This document shows, piece after piece, positions 1-6,176 of a DNA stretch of 23,243 nt. The notes under the pieces were generated by a model that was not told the origin of the DNA, did not search any database, and worked only from the letters and a program-made list of their open reading frames with translations. This DNA is from Pseudomonadota bacterium (GTDB lineage Bacteria; Pseudomonadota; Alphaproteobacteria; Sphingomonadales; SMXR01). The position numbers were made by a program, and so were the translations under genes. Location of the stretch: positions 426-23,668 of the forward strand of contig JACZYI010000005.1 of assembly GCA_022571175.1 (NCBI GenBank), in the 5' to 3' direction. Position 1 is the stretch's first letter. Each line of letters begins with the position of its first letter.

Positions 1-247
1 GCCTCTGCAGGGTCGCACCAGACAATACCTCAGCATGTTCGGCTAAATAATGCGCGACAAGTTCCACAGATGCAGGAATTGTCCCGCCCCACTTCCGAAA
101 GTGCTCCAAATCAGTCCTGTAGGCCCGTTTGGTATTTTCCGAGCTGGATGCCCTGAGGTACTCGCGAACCTCCTGTGACAGGGCTTTAGAACCCTCAAAA
201 TGAGGTTCCGATAAGTAGGAATTATCGGAAGTAGTTGGATCCCTCAT
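1..247 (-). CDS. Tyrosine recombinase/integrase, N-terminal part (runs off left edge)
   Basis: This is the first 82 codons of a gene reading leftward and cut by the window edge. The start is the ATG at 247-245; an in-frame TGA lies about 36 bases upstream. After about 20 variable residues the translation reads SQEVREYLRASSSENTKRAY, followed by a TDLEHFRKWGG-like stretch and a segment ending SGATLQR. This is the SAM-like core-binding domain found at the N-terminus of XerC/D-type phage integrases, common in alphaproteobacterial islands and plasmids. The catalytic domain would lie outside the window, so activity cannot be judged. It is unlike the DUF6538 integrase at 1089-2777, so two different recombinase families sit within 3 kb. 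A poor ribosome site (AGGA about 13 bases before the ATG) leaves the start uncertain. Confidence 0.8.
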   Translation of the reverse strand, partial: MRDPTTSDNSYLSEPHFEGSKALSQEVREYLRASSSENTKRAYRTDLEHFRKWGGTIPASVELVAHYLAEHAEVLSGATLQR

Positions 248-359
248 CAAAAGATGAAATTTCCTGCAGGTTTTGACAAGATCATGATTTGCACCGCCGA
301 GCTTGCCTGGTTTCGAATTTTCATTCGCGCATAAATTAACCGACAATTTTAAAGGTTTA

Positions 360-752
360 TTAACCGCATTCCCCCCAACCATTTTCGATTAAATCTTTTA
401 ACTCTTTTCGATGGCAGAATTCAGGGCTGTGGCAAGCGCAAAGCAAAGTGATAGTTTCGCCATCAAGATGACGGGTTCGGAGGGCTTCAATTTTATGCTT
501 TTTTTGAAGCATTTCAGCTCGGTATTCCAACCGCCAACGATCGTGGAAATTCTTCTGTTCCTCAGGGCTTTTTTCTCCTGCTTTTTGATCGCGATATTGA
601 GAGAGTAATTGCTCTGAGGGTGCCAGCTCCCTATCCCAACCGGAAACAGTATTTTTAGCGAGACCTCTCAACCAAAAACGCGTTACCAAAAGTCTAAAGC
701 CATCATCTTTTGCGGGATAAAGTCTCGCATGTTTATCAATTTTTATAGCCAT
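360..752 (-). CDS. DUF488 family protein (YeaO-like)
   Basis: The protein has 130 residues, a normal length for the DUF488 family. The N-terminal half carries the family pattern DDGFRLLVTRFWLRGL (about residues 16-31), followed by an ELAPS segment. The C-terminal half carries TLLCACHSPEFCHR (about 103-116), the Cys/His-containing ending seen in many DUF488 members. The biochemical role of DUF488 proteins is not established, and I assign none. The gene lies between two recombinase genes, all three read leftward, and it is AT-rich like its surroundings. This makes it probable cargo of the mobile region. The ATG at 752 has no clear Shine-Dalgarno sequence. A credible sigma-70 promoter lies about 60 bases upstream (812-840), so it is probably transcribed on its own and possibly into the recombinase at 247. 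Confidence 0.85.
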   Translation of the reverse strand: MAIKIDKHARLYPAKDDGFRLLVTRFWLRGLAKNTVSGWDRELAPSEQLLSQYRDQKAGEKSPEEQKNFHDRWRLEYRAEMLQKKHKIEALRTRHLDGETITLLCACHSPEFCHRKELKDLIENGWGECG

Positions 753-811
753 AAAACTGTCTAAAACCGATCCAAAAACTATGATTTTTCATTAGCCAAT
801 ATTTATGCTAT

Positions 812-840
812 ATAATAACCTGTTTTCTTAATGATAACAA
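812..840 (-). promoter_or_regulatory. Probable sigma-70 promoter of the DUF488 gene
   Basis: On the minus strand TTGTTA (840-835) and TATTAT (817-812) are separated by 17 bases. They lie about 60 bases before the DUF488 ATG. The -35 hexamer is inside the repeat TAATGATAACAAT (read in reverse), so a factor that binds the repeat could control this promoter. It is judged by consensus only. Confidence 0.5.
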
Positions 841-841
841 T
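829..841. repeat. 13-base direct repeat, copy 1 (TAATGATAACAAT)
   Basis: This is identical to 2839-2851 and in the same orientation. Each copy lies 60-80 bases upstream of a leftward gene: the DUF488 gene here and the integrase there. It is a possible shared operator or recombinase arm site. Chance is not excluded in AT-rich DNA. Confidence 0.45.
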
Positions 842-871
842 AGACTACCATATGTTTTGAAAAATCTAAAC

Positions 872-889
872 TGTGTACAAACATACACA
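872..889. repeat. Inverted repeat TGTGTA-CAAACA-TACACA
   Basis: Two perfect 6-base arms flank a 6-base centre in the AT-rich gap. Size and symmetry fit a small operator for a dimeric regulator, but no partner site or regulator gene is visible in the window. Confidence 0.35.
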
Positions 890-1088
890 TATTTTGCACA
901 ATTACAATTAATTGCAAGCGACCAACTTTCGATAATACGTTACCACTTAAAGTAACATAACTTATACGAAGTGTTTGGAAGGTAAATTAACCACAAGATT
1001 TTCAGGAGAATGTAACTTTTGATTTTAGGGTGATAATTATGATGTAATTCGGGGTGAAACTGTCATTGAAAAAAGAAAATGTTCTTGA

Positions 1089-2777
1089 TCAAAATAGTTT
1101 TGAGAAATTCAACTTCTTTCCAACGCTATCAATGGCTACACGAAGGCTTTCCAGCTCCGAACCAACACCATATTTGACACTCCCTTTATCAGAGTCATGT
1201 CCCATTAAACTATCAATATCATAAGGAACAACTTTAGCCGTCTTGAGCGCATCCTTAAAGCTATGCCGAAATGAATGAAAGGTCTTTTGCTTGCTATGCA
1301 GTCCCAATTTCTTAAGAAAGCGGTTAAATTTCGGAGACGCTTTTTTACTAGGCTCTCCCTTCCCCCCAGGCAACAACCCATAAAAAATAAAACCCTTCTT
1401 TCCCCCACCAACCTTTTGGACCCAAGCAGGAAAGTCGAGATTTACGAGTTTCTCATGTAATGGAACCTGCCTTACAGATTGGGGGGTTTTAACGGTCTTG
1501 TCCTCGTCAGCATTCACGTCGATTACCCAACCCACGCCACCCTTCTCAATATGTTTCAAGTCACATTTTCGGAGTTGTACAATTTCACCAATCCTCAAAC
1601 CGCTGAGCATAGCAATCAATACAAACCAATACTCCGGCCTACGTTTTTTTATTTTTCCGGGAGCCGTCCATATTTTTTCGGTCTTGTACCCCGTGAACAA
1701 AGGAGCCTCTAAGATTGCCTGCAGATCATCGTGATCGAATGGAAGTTTTACGATGCTGTCTTTTGAGGTTTTCTTGATCTTGATTTTTCCAACAGGGCTA
1801 TTGTCCACATACCCCGCATTCTCACACCAATTGAAAAAGCTCGTTAAAATGCCAAAATGCTTCTGCTTGGTTTTATCCTTGAGGGCCGGGAAACCTACTC
1901 CCTGCAATATTTTATCTTTAAATGACAGCTTCTTGAGTTTTGGGTGAACAGCGTGATTAGCGGGCAGTTTCAATAAGGCCTTGCGGTATTCCCTGATGTG
2001 GTCTTTCGTAACCGCCGCAATCGGCAAATCCTCTTCTAACCATTCCAGGAAATATCCGATTTTTACGTCTATTTCTTCACAGGTTTTCTTGGTGTTATTG
2101 CCGCTCCAATATTCATCTTTGTATGCCTTGACAACGGCAGATAACAGCTACGACGTCTGTTCCGGTTTTTGGTCCAATTGATCAGTCGCTGCGGAATATA
2201 ATTGTAGGGATTCGTATTCTTCCAGAGGAAGCGAGTAGCACTCAACAGCCGCCCTAGCTCTCTGAAGATCAGCAAATGATACAGTCCGGCAAAGATCGTC
2301 AAATTCCACGGTGCCAGGGATTGGCATCTCGCTCTCAGTTTCCCTGCAAAGCCTCTCAGCTAACCAAACCGTTCTCTTGCGATATTGATGGTTTTCGATA
2401 TTTCGGACGAGTAAGGCCTCATCTTTCTGCCACATCTCTTTTTGAAATTCAGGATCGAAACTGCTGTCAATGTGAGCCTTGGCCACAACCTCTCGGAATC
2501 CATCCAGCTCAGCCTTCAAATATTCTTTCAGCCATTCCTTGGTTTCTTGTTTTGTCAGAGATGTTTTCTTGCTCGCCATTCTAAAAACCCGCTCCAAACA
2601 ACCACTCAATGAGAGAGCCAAAAAGGAGGCTTTCTGCAGTTGGTTAGTTTTAAGGGAAAGCTTGATTTCCCTTAGACCTATAAGATCAAACTCCGCCCGA
2701 CTTAATTGGTAACGGAAGTAATAATTTTTGCCCCGTTTATAGAGATACGGGATAATTACCCTGTTCGCCTTTACCAT
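1089..2777 (-). pseudogene. DUF6538-type tyrosine integrase interrupted by an in-frame TAG
   Basis: One reading frame of 562 codons runs from ATG 2777 to TGA 1089 and is broken only by TAG at 2150-2148 (codon 210). No frameshift is needed. Before the stop lies the DUF6538 head, including IPYLYKRGKNYYFRYQLS (about residues 9-26), then a helical region. After it the same frame continues with a core-binding domain (KAYKDEYWSGNNTKKT and onward) and a full catalytic domain. This has Arg395 (SGLRIGE), a Lys near 430, His501 and Arg504 (HSFRH), His527 (MGHDS) and Tyr536 (KYG). All integrase active-site residues are present but downstream of the stop. The only in-frame restart I see is TTG 2027, which would lose half of the core-binding domain. 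The start lies 91 bases from the tRNA-Ser 3' end, as for integrases that use the tRNA as attachment site. The probable status is a dead integrase; readthrough or a sequencing error remains possible. Confidence 0.85.
2148..2150 (-). other. In-frame amber stop inside the integrase frame
   Basis: The minus-strand codons around it read ACG TCG TAG CTG TTA, and integrase-like sequence continues directly on the other side in the same frame. One base change from codons such as CAG, AAG or TGG would create it. Other genes here (nadD, rsfS, ctpA, atpD) end in TAG, so TAG is a normal stop in this host. Confidence 0.9.
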
Positions 2778-2779
2778 AG

Positions 2780-2802
2780 TTCAGTACCACTTTCAGTACC
2801 AC
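2780..2802. repeat. Tandem 11-base repeat just before the integrase start
   Basis: TTCAGTACCAC occurs at 2780-2790 and again at 2792-2802, a 12-base period close to one helical turn. On the minus strand the pair ends two bases before the integrase ATG, where a ribosome site would be expected but none is clear. Direct repeats of this kind next to an integrase fit arm-type binding sites or an autoregulatory operator. That role is inference. Confidence 0.6.
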
Positions 2803-2838
2803 AAATGGAAAAAACGCCAATACGTAAAATATTTTATC

Positions 2839-2851
2839 TAATGATAACAAT
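2839..2851. repeat. 13-base direct repeat, copy 2 (TAATGATAACAAT)
   Basis: This is identical to 829-841. It sits between the tRNA-Ser 3' end (2869) and the integrase start (2777). Read on the minus strand it offers a -35-like TTGTTA, but no good -10 lies at the right distance, so it need not be a promoter element here. Confidence 0.45.
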
Positions 2852-2868
2852 GAGTTATTTAGAGAAAA

Positions 2869-2897
2869 TGGCGGAGAGAGAGGGATTCGAACCCTCG
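2869..2897. other. Putative attachment site: 3' end of tRNA-Ser
   Basis: The T-arm, acceptor strand and CCA of the tRNA face the integrase gene 91 bases away, the usual arrangement for tRNA-targeting integrases. The tRNA stays complete, as expected when the element carries an identical end. The matching direct repeat that would mark the far end is not present in 1-2868 and should lie left of the window. The exact core cannot be fixed from one end. Confidence 0.45.
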
Positions 2898-2958
2898 GTA
2901 GGCGTAAACCTACAACGGTTTTCGAGACCGCCCCATTCAACCACTCTGGCACCTCTCC
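2869..2958 (-). tRNA. tRNA-Ser (anticodon CGA)
   Basis: This 90-base class II tRNA is read on the minus strand. The acceptor stem GGAGAGG pairs with TCTCTCC (one G-U), followed by discriminator G and encoded CCA (2871-2869). The anticodon arm GCGGT-CTCGAAA-ACCGT gives anticodon CGA, which reads serine codon UCG. The variable arm is long, as in tRNA-Ser, and the T-arm GAGGG-TTCGAAT-CCCTC is perfect. It closely resembles bacterial tRNA-Ser(CGA) as known from E. coli. The gene marks the boundary between accessory DNA on its 3' side and core genome on its 5' side. No clear terminator separates it from the integrase downstream. Confidence 0.95.
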
Positions 2959-2967
2959 GCTGAAAGC

Positions 2968-2996
2968 TTTCTAAGGCGGGGGGCAATTTAACGCAA
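2968..2996 (-). promoter_or_regulatory. Probable promoter of tRNA-Ser
   Basis: On the minus strand TTGCGT (2996-2991) and TAGAAA (2973-2968) are 17 bases apart. The -10 ends ten bases before the mature tRNA 5' end, a usual distance for a tRNA promoter. Confidence 0.45.
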
Positions 2997-3110
2997 GCCC
3001 TCAGGGTGAGCAAGTCAGGCCAGGGACCCTGTCTGGGGCTTATCCATGACCGTCAATTCAATCGCCGTCGCGGCTTGGGCCTCACGAGATCCAGAATGCA
3101 GCAAAAATCA

Positions 3111-3138
3111 TTGACAGAGGTGGTTTGAGCGCTATATT
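3111..3138 (+). promoter_or_regulatory. Sigma-70 promoter of rplU-rpmA
   Basis: A perfect TTGACA (3111-3116) is followed after 16 bases by TATATT (3133-3138), about 95 bases before the rplU start. A GC-rich discriminator follows, as is common for ribosomal genes. The leader can form a small hairpin, GGCGGA-TAAA-TCCGTC, near 3156-3171, which might take part in control. That last point is inference. Confidence 0.7.
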
Positions 3139-3234
3139 GCGCGCACTCTTGAGGGGCGGATAAATCCGTCCATTTGAATTTTGAGGCTGGCTGGATTCAA
3201 TACGCCCGCCATCGTGTTTTTAGGAAGATATCCG

Positions 3235-3690
3235 ATGTTTGCAGTGGTCAAAACAGGCGGTAAGCAATTAAGGGTTGCTACCGGCGACATTATCGAGGTG
3301 GAAAAACTGCCCGGCGAGGCGGGTGATACCGTGGTACTTGATAATGTTCTGCTTCTTAATGACGGGAAAACCACCAAAATCGGTACTCCTGGCATTGCCG
3401 GTGCCAGCGTCACTGCAACCATTCTAGAACAAAAGCGGGCTGACAAGATCATTGTCTTCAAGAAACAAAGGCGAAAAGGGTATCGCCGGACCATGGGCCA
3501 TCGCCAACAATTGACAGTCCTGAAAATATCAGGATTGGGAGGCACCAAAAAAGCAACTCCAAAGAAAGACACGACCGTAAAAAGCAAAGGTGAAAAAGCC
3601 AAAACCAAAAAAACTGCCCTGAAGAAGACGACCGCTAAGGCAAAACCCGCCGCCAAAAAAACACCAGCAAAAAAACCCACCAAGAGCTAA
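3235..3690 (+). CDS. rplU: 50S ribosomal protein L21
   Basis: L21 is a 23S rRNA-binding protein of the large ribosomal subunit. The start chosen is ATG 3235 with AGGAAG seven bases upstream. It gives the typical beginning MFAVVKTGGKQLRV; an upstream in-frame TTG (3181) would add residues absent from the family. The core of about 102 residues ends with GHRQQLTVLKISGL, the conserved rRNA-binding end. A tail of about 48 residues rich in Lys, Ala and Thr follows (AKPAAKKTPAKK pattern). Tails of this kind are common in alphaproteobacterial L21 and are probably disordered and RNA-contacting. The gene is 12 bases from rpmA and shares its promoter at 3111 and terminator at 3985. Total length is 151 residues. 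Confidence 0.97.
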   Translation: MFAVVKTGGKQLRVATGDIIEVEKLPGEAGDTVVLDNVLLLNDGKTTKIGTPGIAGASVTATILEQKRADKIIVFKKQRRKGYRRTMGHRQQLTVLKISGLGGTKKATPKKDTTVKSKGEKAKTKKTALKKTTAKAKPAAKKTPAKKPTKS

Positions 3691-3702
3691 AGGAGCGATC
3701 AG

Positions 3703-3960
3703 ATGGCACATAAAAAAGCCGGAGGCAGTTCACGCAATGGTCGCGATTCAGCCGGTCGCCGCCTGGGCGTCAAGAAATATGGCGACGAGAGTGTCATCGC
3801 GGGAAATATTATCGTTCGCCAGCGTGGTACCAAAAAATACCCCGGGAAAAATGTGGGCATGGGAAAAGACCACACGCTTTTTGCGCTTGTGAATGGCCGA
3901 GTCAAATTTTCAAAGGGTCGGTTGGGCCGCTCTTATGTGAGCATTGAACCGCTTAATTAA
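3703..3960 (+). CDS. rpmA: 50S ribosomal protein L27
   Basis: L27 is a large-subunit protein whose N-terminus reaches toward the peptidyl transferase centre. The 85-residue product begins MAHKKAGGSSRNGRDS, the standard L27 start, and contains the conserved GVKKYGDESVIAGNIIVRQR region at 22-41. No N-terminal extension needing proteolytic removal (as known in Firmicutes) is present. AGGAG lies eight bases before the ATG. It follows rplU by 12 bases in a two-gene operon, and a hairpin terminator begins 24 bases after its stop. Confidence 0.98.
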   Translation: MAHKKAGGSSRNGRDSAGRRLGVKKYGDESVIAGNIIVRQRGTKKYPGKNVGMGKDHTLFALVNGRVKFSKGRLGRSYVSIEPLN

Positions 3961-3984
3961 ATGTATTTGCAGCGGCAATTGCAG

Positions 3985-4013
3985 GGGAATGGGGCGCCAT
4001 TCCCTTTTGTGTT
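3985..4013 (+). terminator. Rho-independent terminator after rpmA
   Basis: The 8-base stem GGGAATGG / CCATTCCC (3985-3992 with 3997-4004) has loop GGCG and is followed by TTTTGTGTTT. Stem and T-rich tail fit intrinsic termination of rplU-rpmA. Confidence 0.8.
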
Positions 4014-4035
4014 TGTGCTGCCTGCAGGCTATTAT
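4007..4035 (+). promoter_or_regulatory. Probable promoter of the obgE operon
   Basis: TTGTGT (4007-4012) and TATTAT (4030-4035) are 17 bases apart and end 32 bases before the obgE ATG. The -35 overlaps the T-tract of the preceding terminator. Consensus match is moderate. Confidence 0.4.
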
Positions 4036-4067
4036 ATCTTATTGAACTTCGGGTCCGGGAGCTTGAA

Positions 4068-5123
4068 ATGAAGTTTCTTGATGAGGCAAAGATATTTGTG
4101 AAGTCCGGTGCCGGTGGCAATGGCTGTATGAGCTTTCACCGGGAGGCGCGAGTGGAGTTTGGCGGACCCAATGGCGGCAACGGCGGTCGTGGCGGCCATA
4201 TATATCTGGAATGCGCCGAGGGCCTGAATACGCTGATAGATTTCCGCTATCAACAGCATTACAAGGCTGGCCGGGGTGTCCATGGCATGGGCAAGGACCG
4301 CACCGGTAAATCAGGGCAGGATATTGTTATCAAACTTCCTGTGGGCACCCAGATATTTGATGAAAACAAAGAATTCATGATTGCCGATCTCACCACTCCG
4401 GGTGAACAAGTTCTCCTGGCTACGGGAGGGGAAGGCGGCTTCGGCAATGCCCACTTCAAATCTGCCACCAATCGGGCTCCACGTCGAACCACGCCCGGTG
4501 GTGAGTGTGAGGAGTTCTGGATCTGGCTGAGGCTTAAACTGATCGCCGATGTGGGGCTGGTTGGGCTGCCAAATGCCGGAAAATCTACCTATCTGAGCGT
4601 GGTCAGCCGTGCCAGGCCAAAAATTGCCGATTTTCCCTTCACCACCCTCGTCCCGCAGTTAGGGGTCGTGGAGATTGATGGTGCCAGCTTTGTAATGGCA
4701 GATATACCAGGACTGATTGAAGGGGCCCATGAAGGTGTTGGACTCGGCGTTCGCTTTCTTGGCCATGTGGAGCGCTGCCGTACTCTGCTCCATATTATTG
4801 ATATTCACGAAGATAATTTGGCCGAAAACTATAAAATAGTGCGTCAGGAACTCAGTGAATATGGGGGAGATCTGGACAAGAAACATGAAATAATCGCGCT
4901 TAATAAAATCGACCTTCTCTCTCCAGAAGCCCTGGAGGAAAAGAAGCAACAACTAGAAAAAGTCACGAAATCTAAAATTTTTCTGGTATCTGCCGTGACA
5001 AACAAAGGCGTGAAGGAAATTCAGCGCGCGATTTGGTCTTACCTCAAGAAAACTCGAAAGCCTTTGAAAGACCAGCCGAAGGCTAAGGAGCCAGCAACAA
5101 ATGAACCCTGGTCACCGATATAA
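4068..5123 (+). CDS. obgE: GTPase Obg/CgtA (ribosome assembly)
   Basis: Obg is an essential GTPase that acts in maturation of the 50S subunit and in stress responses. The 351-residue product has the glycine-rich Obg fold at about 1-158 (FGGPNGGNGGRGG at 31-43). The G domain follows: G1 GLPNAGKS (166-173), G2 FTT (191-193), G3 DIPG (212-215), G4 NKID (279-282), G5 SAV (308-310). A short charged tail follows the G domain, without the OCT domain of some Gram-positive homologues. GGGAG lies 9 bases before the ATG. The next gene, nadD, starts two bases after the stop. The order after rplU-rpmA is the conserved one in many proteobacteria. Confidence 0.97.
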   Translation: MKFLDEAKIFVKSGAGGNGCMSFHREARVEFGGPNGGNGGRGGHIYLECAEGLNTLIDFRYQQHYKAGRGVHGMGKDRTGKSGQDIVIKLPVGTQIFDENKEFMIADLTTPGEQVLLATGGEGGFGNAHFKSATNRAPRRTTPGGECEEFWIWLRLKLIADVGLVGLPNAGKSTYLSVVSRARPKIADFPFTTLVPQLGVVEIDGASFVMADIPGLIEGAHEGVGLGVRFLGHVERCRTLLHIIDIHEDNLAENYKIVRQELSEYGGDLDKKHEIIALNKIDLLSPEALEEKKQQLEKVTKSKIFLVSAVTNKGVKEIQRAIWSYLKKTRKPLKDQPKAKEPATNEPWSPI

Positions 5124-5125
5124 AC

Positions 5126-5752
5126 ATGACTGAAGTGCCTCATGAAAATGGTTTATCAGCCAAAATACCTCTGGCAAGAGGCCTGAAAATTGGCTTGCTG
5201 GGAGGGTCTTTCAATCCGGCGCATGAAGGACATATGCATATAACCCTGACAGCGCTCAAACGGTTGGGACTGGACCAGATATGGTGGCTGGTTTCACCAC
5301 AAAACCCGCTAAAAACCAAACGGGATATGGCTCCTTTTCAAGAACGCCTGAAAACAGCCCAAAATTTTGTGACCCACCCCGATGTAAGAGTTCTCGGCCT
5401 GGAGCAGCGATTCCAGAGTAATTATTCCCTTAACACGGTTGAAAGCCTGAGACAGCATTGCCCTCAAACCCGATTCATCTGGATTATGGCGGCCGATAAT
5501 TTTATAGAACTTGAAAACTGGCATCATTGGCAAAAGTTAATGAATCTGGTTCCCATGGCTATTATGGACCGGCCGGGATATGCCCTGCAAGCCTTGAGCT
5601 CAAAGGCAGCGCAGCGGTTTTCGTTCGCACGTCGCAACGAAAGGCAGGCCCGAACCCTGGTTCACATGCCCGCGCCAGCATGGATTTTTCTAACCGGCCC
5701 TCGTCATTCTGCCTCTGCTACCGAAATCAGGTTGAACCAGAAACAAAATTAG
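5126..5752 (+). CDS. nadD: Nicotinate-nucleotide adenylyltransferase
   Basis: The enzyme transfers AMP from ATP to nicotinate mononucleotide to form deamido-NAD in NAD synthesis. The 208-residue product has the nucleotidyltransferase signature GGSFNPAHEGH at 26-36, with the two ATP-contacting histidines (33 and 36). It also has the MAADNF segment (121-126) and the C-terminal SATEIR motif (197-202), the variant of the usual SSTxIR. The first 20 residues precede the Rossmann fold and are variable in alphaproteobacteria. It lies two bases after obgE, so translation is probably coupled; no separate ribosome site is evident. Confidence 0.95.
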   Translation: MTEVPHENGLSAKIPLARGLKIGLLGGSFNPAHEGHMHITLTALKRLGLDQIWWLVSPQNPLKTKRDMAPFQERLKTAQNFVTHPDVRVLGLEQRFQSNYSLNTVESLRQHCPQTRFIWIMAADNFIELENWHHWQKLMNLVPMAIMDRPGYALQALSSKAAQRFSFARRNERQARTLVHMPAPAWIFLTGPRHSASATEIRLNQKQN

Positions 5753-5786
5753 AACAAACTGGAACCTATAAAAACAGGAGGACGCA

Positions 5787-6161
5787 CTGTCCGCTAGCGT
5801 AAGGCTTAAAAATCAAAAATCAGTCGCGGATTTGCTCGCCGTTGTTCTTCAATCCCTTGACGAAAACAAAGCCGTTGACGTTCTGGAAATTGATCTGATT
5901 GGCAAGACATCTCTTGCCGATTTTATGGTCATTGCCAATGGCACTTCTCAGCGCCATGTCTCTTCTCTTGCGCATTTTCTGATAAGAGAAATAAAGAAGA
6001 GTGGATTTAAAGCACCGAACATTGAGGGCTTGCCGCGGGCCGACTGGGTGCTGGTCGATGCTGGTGACATCATTATCCACATTTTCAGGCCCGAGGTTCG
6101 AAGTTTTTACAATCTTGAGAAAATGTGGCTGGTCGATTTGAATGATGACATGAGTCTTTAG
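5787..6161 (+). CDS. rsfS: Ribosomal silencing factor RsfS
   Basis: RsfS binds L14 and blocks subunit joining when nutrients are scarce. The conserved part runs from LLAVVLQSLDENKAVDVLEI through SLADFMVIANG to DWVLVDAGDIIIHIF and ends near EKMW, as in the family. The start is unusual. A perfect AGGAGG at 5776-5781 is followed after 5 bases by CTG (5787), in frame. No ATG, GTG or TTG lies within reach of that ribosome site in any frame. The next in-frame candidate is TTG 5832, which has no Shine-Dalgarno sequence and trims the N-terminus close to the fold. I therefore prefer CTG (124 residues), with TTG 5832 (109 residues) as the alternative. It belongs to the obgE-nadD-rsfS-rlmH series, 15 bases before rlmH. 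Confidence 0.9.
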   Translation: MSASVRLKNQKSVADLLAVVLQSLDENKAVDVLEIDLIGKTSLADFMVIANGTSQRHVSSLAHFLIREIKKSGFKAPNIEGLPRADWVLVDAGDIIIHIFRPEVRSFYNLEKMWLVDLNDDMSL

Positions 6162-6176
6162 GAAGCGGCCTTGGCA

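Larger units (their letters stand above)
753..1088. other. AT-rich gap between DUF488 gene and integrase, no gene seen
   Basis: These 336 bases are strongly AT-rich and have stops in all frames, with no convincing coding region. An AGGAG at 1003-1007 precedes an ATG that is followed at once by TAA. The gap holds the probable DUF488 promoter (812-840), one copy of a 13-base repeat (829-841), and two small perfect inverted repeats: TGTGTA-6-TACACA at 872-889 and CAATTA-4-TAATTG at 899-914. Either could be a protein-binding site or could arise by chance in such biased DNA. Confidence 0.6.

Noticed and set aside
951..990. loxP-like sequence TATACGAAGT near 963
   Set aside because: Only one partial arm is present; no inverted second arm lies 8 bases away and no Cre-like gene is seen. 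Chance match.
2069..2302. Frameshift as the cause of the integrase split
   Set aside because: The two parts are in the same frame (2777 and 2027 differ by a multiple of 3), and integrase-like sequence continues directly after TAG; only a nonsense codon is needed.
2706..2963. 85-codon plus-strand frame across the tRNA
   Set aside because: It covers the tRNA-Ser gene and the opposite strand of the integrase start; no ribosome site or family likeness.
3132..3683. Long minus-strand frame opposite rplU
   Set aside because: Mirror of the lysine-rich rplU gene, giving an artificial hydrophobic protein; rplU is certain.
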